Notes under the pieces: generated by a model
What the model was told of the DNA's origin: nothing
Database searches by the model: none
Seen by the model: the letters and a program-made list of their open reading frames with translations, nothing else
Shown here: positions 36,779 to 48,961 of the stretch, piece by piece
Position numbering within the stretch: the stretch's first letter is position 1
How the letters are laid out: every line of letters starts with the position of its first letter
Assembly (NCBI GenBank): GCA_000827495.1
Contig: KN817624.1
Location: forward strand, 65,803-129,802
Length of the DNA stretch: 64,000 nt
Source of the DNA: Hypholoma sublateritium FD-334 SS-4
Taxonomy: Eukaryota; Basidiomycota; Agaricomycetes; Agaricales; Strophariaceae
Direction of reading: 5' to 3'
Translations under genes and position numbers: made by a program

Positions 36779-37660
36779 ATGAAATTTACATCGATCCTCA
36801 CCTCCCTCTTCGGAGCATGCGCTGTGCTGCTGCCCGTCTTGGCTGCCCCTGTGGATTTGGAGAGACGAAATACAGGTGTCCCATCTCACATCCATTATCA
36901 CTCTACCTTCTACCGCGCCGTAACTGGGGGCGAGTTGGCCCATATTCACAATTACCAGCCAGGACACCACCCAGCAACATATAACCCAGTGCCAGGCGAT
37001 TTTGCGCACGGCGGGGCGTTGTACGTGTTCGCTGTAAGTCTTCAAATATTTTGTCATCAGATTTACCGCGAATATGGGCTAATGATAATTAATTTCTATG
37101 TTGGCTGTATATTGTAGGACAAACACGACGCTGAGCTCTGGGGAGATTCTTTCTCATCTGTAGCGCTGGACAAGAAAAAGCAAACGTGGTATCTGGTTGA
37201 ATTCAGCTATACACCGGGACATGGATTGAGCACCCACAGGTGAGTATAAATACCTAGTCGCTTTAACGTTGTATATTTACAAACTTTCAATATAGCTTCC
37301 ATGCAGGAACTGAGGACTGGAAAAATGTGAGTTCAATTCAACCTTTATCCGCTAAGACGATGACTTATTTGTACTACTTAGTTCGTAAACGGCAACTACG
37401 CGGGTCATAGCCCTCACATCGATATTGTCGAAGGCCCTGTCTCTGTTGGCCGTCAGTCTCAAAAAAAAATTGCATGTCAGTGCTTACTAATATTTTATTC
37501 AGACGGACCTCGTCTGCAAGCCGCTGTCGTAAATGACAAAAATATCTACCAAGCAGCATTTGCGAGTCCAGCTGCTTTGAGCACGCTCGTAGTCACACAC
37601 GTTTCCGCACGCAGCTCCAAGGACAAACACAGGTGGTGCCCCTCATGTAATATTATGTAG
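36779..37660 (+). CDS. small secreted protein, unknown function
   Basis: Exons 36779-37033, 37118-37239, 37296-37326, 37382-37451 and 37503-37660; 211 residues. The first ~23 residues are a signal peptide (lysine, hydrophobic core, ALAAP-like end), so the product is secreted. The mature part has HIHYHSTFYRAVTGGEL, then GDFAHGGALYVFADKHDAELWGD and TWYLVEFSYTPG. This order of an aromatic-His strand, a GGALYV strand-helix and a later acidic strand recalls ADP-ribosyltransferase-like folds, but I regard that as a weak guess. The only cysteines of the mature chain are two near the end, in WCPSC. A TATA box lies 106 bases upstream. All four introns are GT-AG, 55-84 bases. Confidence 0.75.
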
Positions 37661-39163
37661 TGATTGCATTTCGTTGTACTGAGTCAAAAGGCTGTATGTA
37701 ATGCATAGCGCAGAGCGTTTTTAGTTGCCTATTTGGTAGTATATACTATACTAAGTAGTGGCACGTCATCACTGCTTCACACGCCAGTCACTGTTCCTCT
37801 CATCCAGCCAGAGTCCACCTACTACTCCCGCACAGAGAGACAGAGTTACCGTTCCAGTATCCAGCCGCTAATGGGCGCTTAAATGGAATTTAGGTCACGA
37901 CATCGAAAGAAAGTGCTTGTCCTTCCCATTTGTGCGATCATTCGAACGTGTATTCCGACGAATAGGGCGCATGATTGTGGGCTCAGGCGCGCGACGCGTG
38001 TCGGCTCCTAGCAACCTCCGTGGGATCTCTGTGTTTCCTCCATCTTGGAAGCCGTTTGAATGAAACGATTCTCATTACCCCTGCCCACACCGAGCTAGAG
38101 AACAGACCGCATACGCCGCGCCTGATAATGCAGGCGTATTTGTAGCGTGCACTGAATCTGATCGCGCCCTCGTTCTCCAGAAAATTCCCAAGGCGCGTTT
38201 ACCATGGAAGGTGCGTACTCTCCACCCGCCGGGCCAGCAGCTGTTAGAACAACCCCCTCTCACCTTCCGCGTTTTTATGAGGGGCTCAGCTGCGAAGGCG
38301 ATGTCCTTACTGCTTCACTCCTTGCACCTTTCGCGGCCCGAGATTTCCCGCGTCCATGGGCCGATTGATCAGGCGCGCTCAGGCTGTGGGCGGCAATGCC
38401 GTGGCGCGCGGCGTATCTCGGGGTCAGCGCGAATAATGCGCGGCCTCACTCTGGGCGTGTCGAGCGCGATTGTTATCGCCGATACCAATGCTCGCGTGGG
38501 GCAGGCGGCGTCGCAGAATTTTAACGTGCGGTATGGTTATGTATCTAAGCCTTTTGTACATTTACAGAAGGCCCTTTGTATCATGGAGCACCCGGCGTGT
38601 CATGATCAGCGTGGTATTCAGGATCCTGCACCGGCCTGCACCACACTCGTATCCTGGAAACGATAAAACAGGTGATCGTATCTTCTATTTTTTGCCATCT
38701 GTAAATTCATCAAGTCTGCGACAGCTACATACAGAGATCTACATGTTATCCAAATATCATTTTTCAGACACGGGGATTACAGGTAAATACAATGAAAGCC
38801 GCAATGCAGATAGCCCTCTTGCTCATCTCGAAGTGAAACGAGTTATTTATGCAGAACCGCACAAATCTATCGCGAAGATTAGTCTAAAAATACATCACCC
38901 ACTGATGTTGTTCTATTTATAGAGAAGAAGAGGTTTAAAAATAAACTCATGCACGGCAGATGAACGGCAACCATTCTTATGACCTGCTGCGCACAATAGC
39001 TAATATTATACAGGCCAGCATACTCTGGGTGAGACGTAATCAGTGCCTTTCATAATTTCTCAACCACCTCCCCCCACCACAGGTTCTCAACGTTCTCTTG
39101 GCAGTCCGTCCCCACTCATTCAATCCCTTGCTCGCTCTGCCACCTTCTATTGCAGCTTTACCA
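37661..39163. other. intergenic with a GC-rich open stretch
   Basis: No recognised gene. From about 37,900 to 38,670 the DNA is GC-richer than its surroundings and open in several frames. One frame without an ATG runs from about 38065 to 38666 on the plus strand and contains AYAAPDNAGVFVACTESDRA. An ATG frame at about 37881 gives 42 residues. I cannot connect them by introns or match them to a family; a degraded gene is possible. Confidence 0.35.
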
Positions 39164-39171
39164 TATATATA
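39164..39171 (+). promoter_or_regulatory. TATA-like element before GH79 gene A
   Basis: TATATATA sits only 28 bases before the ATG at 39192. If it is functional, transcription would begin close to the start codon. Confidence 0.4.
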
Positions 39172-39191
39172 GTAGGCAGTGTCCAGGACGC

Positions 39192-41574
39192 ATGCTTCCA
39201 CAGAAAATAATACCCGTAGGGCTGTGCGGCCACGCCACTTTGCTGGCAGTCTCCCTCCTAGGCCTCGTGGAGCAGACGGTTGGCCAGACCTTGACCATTT
39301 ATTACGCTCCCGGACAGACACCACTCGCAAACGGTTCCATCTCTACCGCTACTCCCACAGCATATGATGACAGCCTTCAGGCATATAACACAGCGACGCT
39401 CGTTGAACCCACGCCCCCTGGTCCGACAGCCATGCCCACGGCATTTTCACTGGTTGTGCCCAGCGCGGTTCCTGTAGGTGCCTCCATCCAACACAGCGGC
39501 TCGTTCTTTGGATTTTCAATAGAGATGTCCGTCGTCAATCAAGTCTGTGCGTGTCATGTCTCTCTTGAAAGTTGACGCAGCTGACCGTAGGAATCTATGG
39601 CAGTGGGGAAAAATTCGTACGTATTCAATGCAAGTTCCATGAACATGTTCATCGCACTCAGATAAAATTCAGTTCGCTAATACAAGTTCCCTTCTTGAAT
39701 CTTATGGCAAACCTGCAGCAGCGTACGGGACGTATCAATATTCGAGTTGGGGGAAATACACAAGAAACAGCGACACTCGTCGATAGCACCCCGGATGGGA
39801 AGATCCTCGAAAAGGACCTACAGGCGGTCTTTGGTACTGTACGTTGGGGATCAGCACGCCCGCCTCAGTCACCACTTGACGCATTGTTTTCTATCAGACG
39901 AATACTCCGCCATTGATCTTCACGCCGGACCTAATTCAGATGATGCGCAATATCTCCGACTTCGTCAACGTGCACTGGTTCCTCGGCGTTCCGTTCAACG
40001 ACACTAACTGGCGCCTGGGGATTGTGGAGGCAGGCCAGGCCATTCTCGGCGACTTCCTCATCGGGATGCAGGCCGGAAACGAGCCGGATTTGTACTCCAC
40101 GCACGGCCGTCGGCCAGCGGTGAGCGGCATGTCATTTACCCCTTGTGCGTGTGATTGATTAACTGGGTTTCAGACCTACAACCAGGACGACTACTTCAAC
40201 GAATTCGGCTCGCTCATCCAGGCTCTAGAGGCGGACTCCAACGTGAATGCAAGCAAACTACTAATCGCGCCGAGCGTGTCAACAGACTGGACGCCCGAGT
40301 CTGTGCTCTTCGCAGGGACCGGGTTCATCCCGACGTACGGCGCGAATCTCGACGCGATCGCAGTAGAACAGTGCGTGGTCCACTGACGTGATCATATTTC
40401 TTGAAGAGCTAAGTGTATTGCACAGTTATCCGTTTGATAACTGCGGTGTCGCCTTCCCGAGCTCACTGGATCCAGTGATCAACCCACAGGACGTGCTCGG
40501 GATATACCTCTCGCATGGATCCGCGCTGAGCATCGTCGGGCCCTACCTCAACACGTCAAATATCGCGCAGACAAATGGGTTCCCATTTTATATGTTTGAA
40601 ACAAACACGGCGTCGTGCGGTGGCTTCCCGGGGCTGAGCGACGCGTTCGGCGCAGCGCTATGGGGTCTCGACTACGGGATGCAGATGGCCGCGGTGAACT
40701 TCACAACGGCACTGTTCCACATCGGTGGGCAGAACGTAACCTACAATGCCTTCACGCGTGCGTTGACCTCTCCCTTCTGTGCTGATTTATACTGACCTTG
40801 ACACCAGCACCGCCCACGAACGAGTCGACCTTCCACCAATGGTCGGTCGGGCCGATATACTACTCCGCGCTCGTCGTCGCAGAGGCAATCGGTGCATCGA
40901 ACACCTCGCAGATCGTTGACCTCGCAGCGAACAACAATAACACGCTGACGCCCGCGTATGGCATCTGGGAGAACGGCGCACTCGCGCGCGTGCTGCTCAT
41001 CAACTTCGCGAACGACCCCACCGGCGCGAGCACCCTGCAGGTCGATCTCAGCATGTCCGGCGGCACGCTCCCGTCGCAGGTCGACGTGAAGATGCTGCTC
41101 GCGAACAGCGTAACGCAGAAAGGCAACTTCACGTGGGCGGGGCAGACGTTTGGCGGCAACTTCGAGTCCGACGGACGGCCCATTGGGACAGACAATACCG
41201 CGCAGACAACGTGCGGCGTGCCGACTGACGGGTCGTCGACGACGCCTGTGTGTCGGATCACTGTTCCCGCGCCGGGCGCAGCGCTTGTTTTCCTGGCGGG
41301 GACGGCGGCGGCGGACGACGTCGCGGGCGGGCCTAGTACGACGTTCAGCACGAGCAGCGTGACGAAGGTGGTGAACGCAGCGACTGTGCCGCCTGCGGTG
41401 CTCGAGACATCGAACGGACACGGAGGCAACGGCACTTTCCAGATGCTTCAGCTGGGGAGTACAAGCCAGGGATCGTTCAAGAGCACTGGAATTCAAGGTA
41501 GGACGCTAGGCGTGTGGACTGCGCTGGGAGGTGCAATAGCAGCGGTGATTCTGCTTGCTGTGCGGGCACCGTAA
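39192..41574 (+). CDS. GH79-family glycoside hydrolase, copy A
   Basis: Exons 39192-39546, 39604-39616, 39673-39838, 39898-40119, 40174-40370, 40426-40757 and 40808-41574; 683 residues. A signal peptide (residues 1-~32, ending VGQ) is followed by a beta region with FFGFSIEMSVVNQV, then the TIM barrel. The acid/base glutamate is E240 in QAGNEPD and the nucleophile is E376 in FYMFETNTASC. IRVGGNTQET is the substrate-binding strand seen in GH79. The C-terminal beta-sandwich has GIWENGALARVLLINFAND. The end is Ser/Thr-rich with a hydrophobic last helix, so it is probably GPI- or membrane-anchored at the cell surface. Members act on glucuronides of glycoproteins or proteoglycans; the exact substrate is not readable. 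A 13-base microexon (39604-39616) is needed to keep VLGKNSS in frame. Confidence 0.9.
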
Positions 41575-42144
41575 GGACATTGTATTGTACATAATAAGGA
41601 CATATATATCCATGGATTGGCTGCCTACATATTTTGGACATACCGTACTAGAACTTATCGCAACGATTGAGGTTGGATTGAGGATAAGTTGTGCGATACG
41701 TTAAGTACTACTTCGAATATGAAATTTATGCTAGGGTTTTGGTCACTGTAGGTCATCAACTGACGCTGCCAGGACGCTGCCAAAGCGATGATCGATTTTG
41801 TCATCAAGACTGGGACTGGGGGTTCGCATGCCTTATTTTGTCAGCGTAGTACGTTTTTCGGTATGCACATTACTTGTATGATACACAACCCAAACACAAT
41901 CATCATGTGGCAGAACTTTGGAAAATTCGTCAGGGGATTATATTTCTGTCTTGTGCACATTCATAGAAAACTGATTGTTCAAATGAATGTCTGGATTGTT
42001 TCTACTGAGCATATCGATTACGAAGGTGAATAGCAAGAAAATGTACAATACGTGATTTGATTAAAAATTGCAACAGAGGAAATTTAACCCCAGGGAAAAT
42101 GTTCCTATATCTATGTCCGGCGCATTCCAAAAGGTATATCAGGC
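41575..42144. other. convergent spacer between GH79 copies
   Basis: The 570 bases between the two stop codons are AT-rich and carry no gene. They contain both 3' ends. No repeat that could mark the duplication breakpoint is obvious. Confidence 0.55.
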
Positions 42145-44528
42145 TCACCACACATTTGTAGAAAGTATCCCCAGCGCAGCCGCCACTGCGCTACCGAGAA
42201 TCGCCCACGCCGGCAGCGCACGTATGCTCGCCCCCGCGCTCGTCACCGACCCCTTGCTTGTGCTCCCCAGCTGTATCATCTGGTACGTTCCATTCCCCCC
42301 ATGACCGTTTGACGTCGCAAGCAGCGACGCAGGCACTGTCGCCGTCGCCACCACCACCTTCGTCACACTAGTTGTGCTGAACGTCACGCTCGGAGCGCCT
42401 GCAATCTCGTCCGCTGCCGCCGTCCCGCTCATGAACACGAGGGCCGCGCCCGGCGCGGGCACGTTGATGCGGCACGCCGCAGTCGTCGACGACCCGTCCG
42501 TCGGCACACCGCACGCTGTGGTTGCGATGTCCTCTGCGCCAATCGGCCGCCCGTCCGATTGGAAGTTGCCCCCAAACGTCTGCCCCGCCCACGTGAAGTT
42601 GCCTTTCTGCGTTACGTTATTCGCGAGGAGAAGCTTGACGTTGACCGTGGACGGGAGCGTGCCGTCGGGCATGCTCAGATCGACCTGCAGCGTGCTCGCG
42701 CCGGTGGGGTCGTTCGCGAAGTTGATGAGCAGCACGCGTGTGAGCGCGCCATGCTCCCAGATTCCGTAGGCCGGTGTCAGCTCGTTGCCACTGTTCGCGT
42801 TGAGGTCGAGCACCTGCGACGTGTTTGAGGCGCCGAGCGCCTCAGCTACGACGAGCGCGGAGTAGTATATCGGCCCGATCGTCCACTGGTGGAACGTGGA
42901 CTCGTTTGTCGGGGGTGCTGGATGCATCGTCAGACGGCTGCAGGATTATTTTTATGTGAACACTCACGTGTAAAGGGGTTGTAGCTGACGCTTTGCCCAC
43001 CGACGTGGAACAGGGCGGTCGAAAAGTTCACCGCCGCCATCTGCATTGCGTAGTCTACGCCCCAGAGCGCTGAGGCGAATGCGTCGCTCAGCCCGGCGAA
43101 CCCGCCGCATGACGCCGTGTTCGTCTCAAACATATAGAACGGGAGCCCATTCGTCTGCGCAACTTCCGAAGTATTTAGGTAAGGCGAAACAATGCTGGTA
43201 GCGGACCCATGCGAGAGGTACGTCGACAGCAGGCTCTGCGGGTCGTTGATTGCAATGCCCGAGTCGGGGAACGCAACGCCGCAGTTATCTGATGGATAGC
43301 TGCACAATGTGGTCAGCGTCAGGGGACTTTCGCTTTCTAGGTAAAGATACACACTGTTCGACAGCGAGCGCCTCGAGGCTCGAGCCATACGTAGGAATAA
43401 AGCCTGTTCCGGCGGAGAGCACCGACTCCGGAGACCAATTCGTGGATACGCTCGGTGCGATGAGTAGCTTACTCGCCTGCACGCTTGTGTCCGCGTCGAG
43501 TGCCTGGATGAGCAATCCAAACTCGCCGAAGTAATCATCCTGCGTGTAGTTCTACCACGAGCCAAACATCAGCACCATGTCCACCCAGAGAGAAAAGAGA
43601 CTCACCGTAGGGCGCCGACCGTGGTTAGCATACAGGTCCGGCTCGTTACCCGCCTGAATCCCAATGAGGAATTCACCGAGAATTGCCTGGCCCGTCTCCA
43701 CGATCTCGAGGCGCCAGTTTGTGTCGTTGAAAGGCACGCCGAGGAACCAGTGGACATTCACCAGGTCAGAAATGTTGCGCATCATCTGAATAAGGTCCGC
43801 CGTGAAAATCAACGGCGGCGTATCCGTCTACATGAGAGGATACTCAGAAACGATAACATGCATTGAATGTACGGGCCACGTACGGTACCAGAGACAGCAG
43901 TCAAGTCTTTCTCAAGAATTTTGCCATCGGAGGTACTTTCAACGAGTGTCGCGGTCTCTTGAGTATTTCCACCAACCCGGACGTGGATTCGGCCTGTGCG
44001 TTGCTGGAGATTTGCCATGAGGTTCAGGAAAGGCACTTGTAGCAGCGATCTGCATGTCCGTATCAGATTAGACAATCTGCCAAATAAAAATGTTCATCGA
44101 CGAACGAGTTTTTTCCCACTAACTCAGCAGCCCGTCAGTAAGAGCTGCGCAGTAAAACCATAGATTTACGCACAGACTTGATTAACGACCGACATTTCTA
44201 CCGAAAACCCGAAGAACGAGCCACTCTGCTCGATTGACGCTCCGGCGGGGACAGCACTTGGCACGGCGAGCGCAAAGGCCGTCGGCATCGCCGTGGCATT
44301 GGGAGCTGCTGGGGCAACCAGAGTCGCTGTACTGTACGCCTGCAGGCTATCATCGTAGGCCGTTGGTGTCGCAGAGGCATCTGGAACGGTGCCATCCGCA
44401 AGTGGTGTTTGCCCCGGGGCGTAGTATACCGTAAGTGTGACGTCCGCGGTGGCCTGACCTACAGCAGTGAGGAGGAATAGGGCAACGTGGCTGCCGGCCC
44501 ATGCTGCGGAAAATTTATCACAGCGCAT
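42145..44528 (-). CDS. GH79-family glycoside hydrolase, copy B
   Basis: Exons in reading order: 44174-44528, 44107-44119, 43884-44049, 43606-43827, 43355-43551, 42968-43299 and 42145-42917; 685 residues. The first six exon lengths (355, 13, 166, 222, 197, 332) are identical to copy A, including the 13-base microexon, and all six introns are at the same positions. The signal peptide ends near ATAD. E240 in QAGNEPD and E376 in FYMFETNTASC are the predicted catalytic pair, and the C-terminal sandwich and hydrophobic last helix are kept. Protein similarity to copy A is high throughout, so both copies look functional. They differ mainly in the N-terminal linker (Ala-rich versus Thr/Pro-rich). Local duplication followed by moderate divergence is inferred. 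Confidence 0.92.
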
Positions 44529-45430
44529 TCAAATTTGTTCGAGCGCCGTCTAATTCCAAGAATAAGTGTTGTAGAGACAGATATGAATCAGGAAATAGGA
44601 ATCAAGGATAAAAAAAGAGGAGACGGGCGCTGACTCTGGCAGGCAGTTGGCCTATGGGAGGGAAGAATGCGCAGCGGTGATGCTGGCCCCTTGCTGGTTT
44701 ATTGTTAGCGTTGTCCGCAGCAGGGTCGCAGCAGGGTCGCGTGGTCCCATGGATAAAGTTATTATTACACCATTCTTGTCTATTAATAGATCTCCGCTCA
44801 TGTGACTTACTTATAGGAGGCTCGCTGCTTGGAGTCCTGGACTCCCTACATAGAAATGATGTTCTATGTTGGCCTTTGGGGCCCCAAGAAGGGAAGTTGG
44901 AAGGAAGAGAGAAAAAGGGATGGGCCCCGAGGAAGTTTGTGCTTTTGAAATCTTCCCGGGATTCGTTCCCACGGGGCTTGACGACGTAGGCGTCGAGTAT
45001 TGATATTAAAAAGGATACAAACAAAAAACACAAAGGGAATAAATGAATGTTTGATAGCAGGGTGGGACGAGAAAACTCCTATTGATAGTCGAGCCAATTC
45101 GAGCTCTGTGAGATACATGAATGAGAAGGCGAGAGACGGAAACGATGGACCGATCTTTAGACGAGCCGCAAGAGCGTGCCACTCCATAAACGAAGAAGCG
45201 TGCCGGGTGATAAAAAACAAAATACCGGTGGGAAAAGAAACTTTATCATGCAAAGATATAGCAGTGATTATTGATCGTGGAACGACTCGGAAGCACACAT
45301 TGTATTTAGTACGGAAAAATCCTGTTCCCCGTCTATCTTGAAAAACAGGTCCAAGCTACGAGATGCATAGTAGTATTGAAAAGATAAATATTAAACTTGA
45401 AGCTTTAAAAAGAAAAGCCCACTCTTCCAC
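44529..45430. other. intergenic
   Basis: About 900 bases between GH79 copy B and the 3' end of the peroxidase gene. Frames at 44602-45033 and 44864-45298 are open but lack features of any family. The side near 44529 must hold the promoter of copy B; I see no TATA box. Confidence 0.5.
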
Positions 45431-47148
45431 TCAAGAAGCGGGGGCGGCTGTGCTGGTGCTGACAGCTTGGGGACTGGAAGGAATATGTCACAAATAGATT
45501 TATGACAAGAAATCAGAATCAACGCACATAGGAGAGACGGTGGTCGCTGGGCCAGGCTGAGTGCGGAGGTTAGGGAACTTCGCATCGTTGCACTAATCGC
45601 ATGTGAGCTACAATTTTGTTATATATAATAAAGACGTAATAATGAACTCACAGAGAGCTCAATATCTTTGACGGTCTTGCCAGGTGGGAAGGTCGCCGCG
45701 CCGGTCTTGAGCGCAATAGCCTGAGGGATAACCTCGCTACAGTCGGTTAGCTAGTAGACACGAACTATTAGCTTAGTGTGAATTTCAGATAAGTCTATTA
45801 GATACCTCGTGCTGGTTTTGACCCAAGAAAGAAAGCTTGAGCACGGCTTCTCCAAAGGCCTGAGCCATCTTTGATTGCTGGTCTGTCGTGCGATGAGGTA
45901 AATACCACTCCTTGATCAAGTCAAACTCTTTACTTACTGACGAATGATTGCCAGGTGCAAGCGGTTCTTGGGTCACGAGCAAGCTATTGAAAGACGATAA
46001 GTATACTCGGTGCTAAGTAGTAGTGGAAAAAACTTTACAAGTCCGTCTGACTGGAGGCGCACCGTCCCAGCGACAGCGGTCTCTGATTCACCGGACTGGG
46101 CTCCTTGACTGCATGCAATGAATTAATGAGAAACAAAAAAGAATAGCATCGCTTGTGCATACCCGTCGGTGAATGCGGTGCCGCGGAGGAGCACATCAAC
46201 GAATATCTGAGCTGAAATATATGTCAGTATTTCAACATAAAACTCGCATGAGTAGGTTCGTACTATCAAATTGAGCTGGAGTCTGATCGAAAGGCACTCT
46301 TCAAGGAGGTTAGTAATTTACAAAATTATCCATATCATGGTAATAAATCGTACCCCTCGAAGTTGGGCACAACGTCGTCAGCACCAGCAACACTGTGCGA
46401 CCCGCCAACGACGGCGACGACTTCGGCAGGTGAAAACCCGACGGAGCCGAAGCGATCAAGAATGGTGGTGATATCGTCAGTGGGCTGAGGAACAAGGTTG
46501 GGGGGCGATGCCGCCACGGGTGCAGGACGTCCCATGAAGAACGGAATACGAGGGGCACCGGGGCATTGCACCAGACTAACCGCACCAGCGAGCTGAATGC
46601 TGCAAATGGATAATGTTAGCGACACCTCATGTGTACCGGCCGATTTACTTACAAGTCTCCGGCGGAGAGGACATTGGAGTGCTTGAGGAGGAATGGGCCA
46701 AGGTCGTCCAGGATGTCGTCGATGCCCAGGTTGGCGGGGAAAGTCAGCTCCGTGGCGTTGAATGTGGCAATAGAGCCGTCGGCTCCTCCACCGCTGTATA
46801 ATATTTATTAGAGCTCATTTTAATATGGAAAATATCTAAACAGACACACCCTGCCGTTGGCGAAATTCCAATGGCATCATGGAAAAGGAGACGAAGGGCT
46901 CCGTGGGCCGAGTCACCGCATTCGTTAGTGAAAAGGTTGTCGACTATGTCTTCGACGACGGGAAACACGGCGCAGCACGCCGAATTGGCTGCAGCGCTGC
47001 GTCCATCGGAGCACATAGAGCGTTTGGTACTGGCGGCTAAAGACGCTGTTGAACACGTGTAATTTCGAAGTTAGAGACCGTGCTCACCGTCGACCAAGAG
47101 AAGGGGCAGCGCAAGCACAAATGCGGAAAGGGCGATGTTGAAAACCAT
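45431..47148 (-). CDS. class II secretory haem peroxidase, generic type
   Basis: Twelve exons in reading order: 47088-47148, 46850-47045, 46653-46793, 46354-46599, 46264-46298, 46163-46211, 46039-46108, 45938-45983, 45806-45882, 45652-45732, 45528-45592, 45431-45473; 369 residues. A signal peptide and a Lys-Arg site (28-29) precede the mature chain. R72 and H76 (mature 43 and 47) in LRLLFHDAIG are the distal arginine and histidine, and H201 in SHSVAGADD is the proximal haem ligand. GGGADGSIATF provides calcium ligands. Class II enzymes use peroxide to oxidise phenols or lignin fragments outside the cell. Of the manganese-site residues E36, E40 and D175 of versatile peroxidase, the first two are D65 and G69 here; only the aspartate (D207) remains. 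The surface tryptophan of lignin and versatile peroxidases is absent. This indicates a generic low-redox-potential peroxidase. Confidence 0.92.
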
Positions 47149-47230
47149 TTTCGAATGAAGGATACTCGTTGGAGGAGCGGAAGACTAGAAGATTGGGACT
47201 GTCTTGGTTCTTCTGGGACAATGCACTCCC

Positions 47231-47238
47231 CTCTTATA
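47231..47238 (-). promoter_or_regulatory. TATA box of the peroxidase gene
   Basis: TATAAGAG on the minus strand, 83 bases before the ATG at 47148. Confidence 0.55.
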
Positions 47239-48961
47239 CTCTTTCTGTGGGATGAGGTACACATTTACCCACAAAAAAAATAACGGATACTACATACTAA
47301 TCAATGGTACCATATCTCTGAGTCTACTACCACGACGACTGTGAGACTCGACGGAGTAGAGCGAAAGACAATAATCCCACAATGCGACACTTCACCGACA
47401 CCCGACGAACACCACCACGCCCAGAACATTCCTCCATATTCAAACTGTACCGTCTCTGTGAACATTTTAGCTTCAGGAGAACAGGACATCCAGGAACGAC
47501 CGCTAATTCTGTTCCGGTTTCGCAGATGGCTCTCCCAACGCGCTCCTCAAGGTCAAGCTTTGATGCCGCGCAATATAAAACACAAGATTAAGCAAAGAGT
47601 TTCCTTTTCCTTCTGACACTGAACATACGTATGGAAAAATTAGCGGGGTAAGTCCGCTATTTTACGCTCGTGCACAGAACGCAATACTTGTAGCAGTCGT
47701 TTAGCTTGTCGCCATCGTTTGGCGGTAGAGTACTTTGTATGTAAGTTACGTATTGATTTCTATTTATAGTCGCGTTCTCTATATTTAGAATCAGCCTCGA
47801 TAGATTCCCCGGCGGTCGGGAAGCACATAAGTCCCTACCGGCTTCCCATCGCCTGCTCCTGAGCATGGTCAGCTACTAAATTATGGGTAAATCAGGATAC
47901 GGCGTTAACCTGTAGGAAACCTCCATTTCGTTACCGTATTGCACACAATATGTATATATTTAGCCTTTCTTGAGAGAGATCACTATATTTCTTTCAAAAA
48001 TAGTGACTGGACACATGCGTATTGAAGTCTGCACTCCTGAATCCAATCAGCGAATGCGTCAAAAAAGCAGAAGTCCGAGTTTCGAACTATTAGAGCGTCT
48101 TGAAAGTAGTCAGCATACGAGGGGTACGTTATTTGACGATGTACGATTTTTTTTGTAGAGGAAATGAACAACACGACACGCCAAGTAGGTACAGCAGAAG
48201 ACAGATACCCAGTAAATACAAGCTATCGCATGGAGTCCCACAAAACGAAGACACGAGCGAAACGGCAAACGACGTAGATTTTATATGTATGAGAACCTGC
48301 CAAGAACGATCAGAATGGCGTTAGTCTTCCCTGCTTCGGTAGAAATGCATGACTTGTTCACATTCGAGTACGTCCTGGGACATGTACACTAGGATATTTA
48401 GCGCTCAACGATTAGTACCAACCTGGTACCAAAGGGAACGCTTGACGCATCTCGCCGTAGCACAACTATGATCAAAGCGAGGAGTCTCCAGTCATCATCA
48501 CATTGGAAGTCGGGTCCCAATCCACTGGTGTTCATTACCCTTGGCACACCTCCCTATACCGGACAGCAAGACCAATGGGCTTCTCGCCCTTAGTAACATG
48601 AGAAGTGAACCGGTCGCCACTTTCATGCCGCACCCGGATGACTGACCACATTTCTCTAAGAGCGCCCCGGTGGGTGGTATAAGTGGAGTACTTAGTATCG
48701 TCTGAATGGCATTCCTCAGTGATAGGGCATATTAATTTTCCCCGCTCTTAATCATTGAAAATCATTGCTTAGCGTCATTTTAGTGATTTAACTAATAATG
48801 TCTTTCTATAAACATGCTGTCTCCAGACGCTGAGCAGACCTGAATTTACGCAGGACGCGCGCGTCGCAGCTCCAGAACACACCTCTAACAATGTACTGAC
48901 TAATTTTCTATGTTTTCTACCCGTTTATGATCATAAATGTAAGCTACGGTTGCGTTGAGTT

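Noticed and set aside
40741..41496. Minus-strand ORFs opposite the GH79 C-terminal domain
   Set aside because: Antisense shadow in GC-rich coding DNA; composition is Arg/His-rich with no domain.
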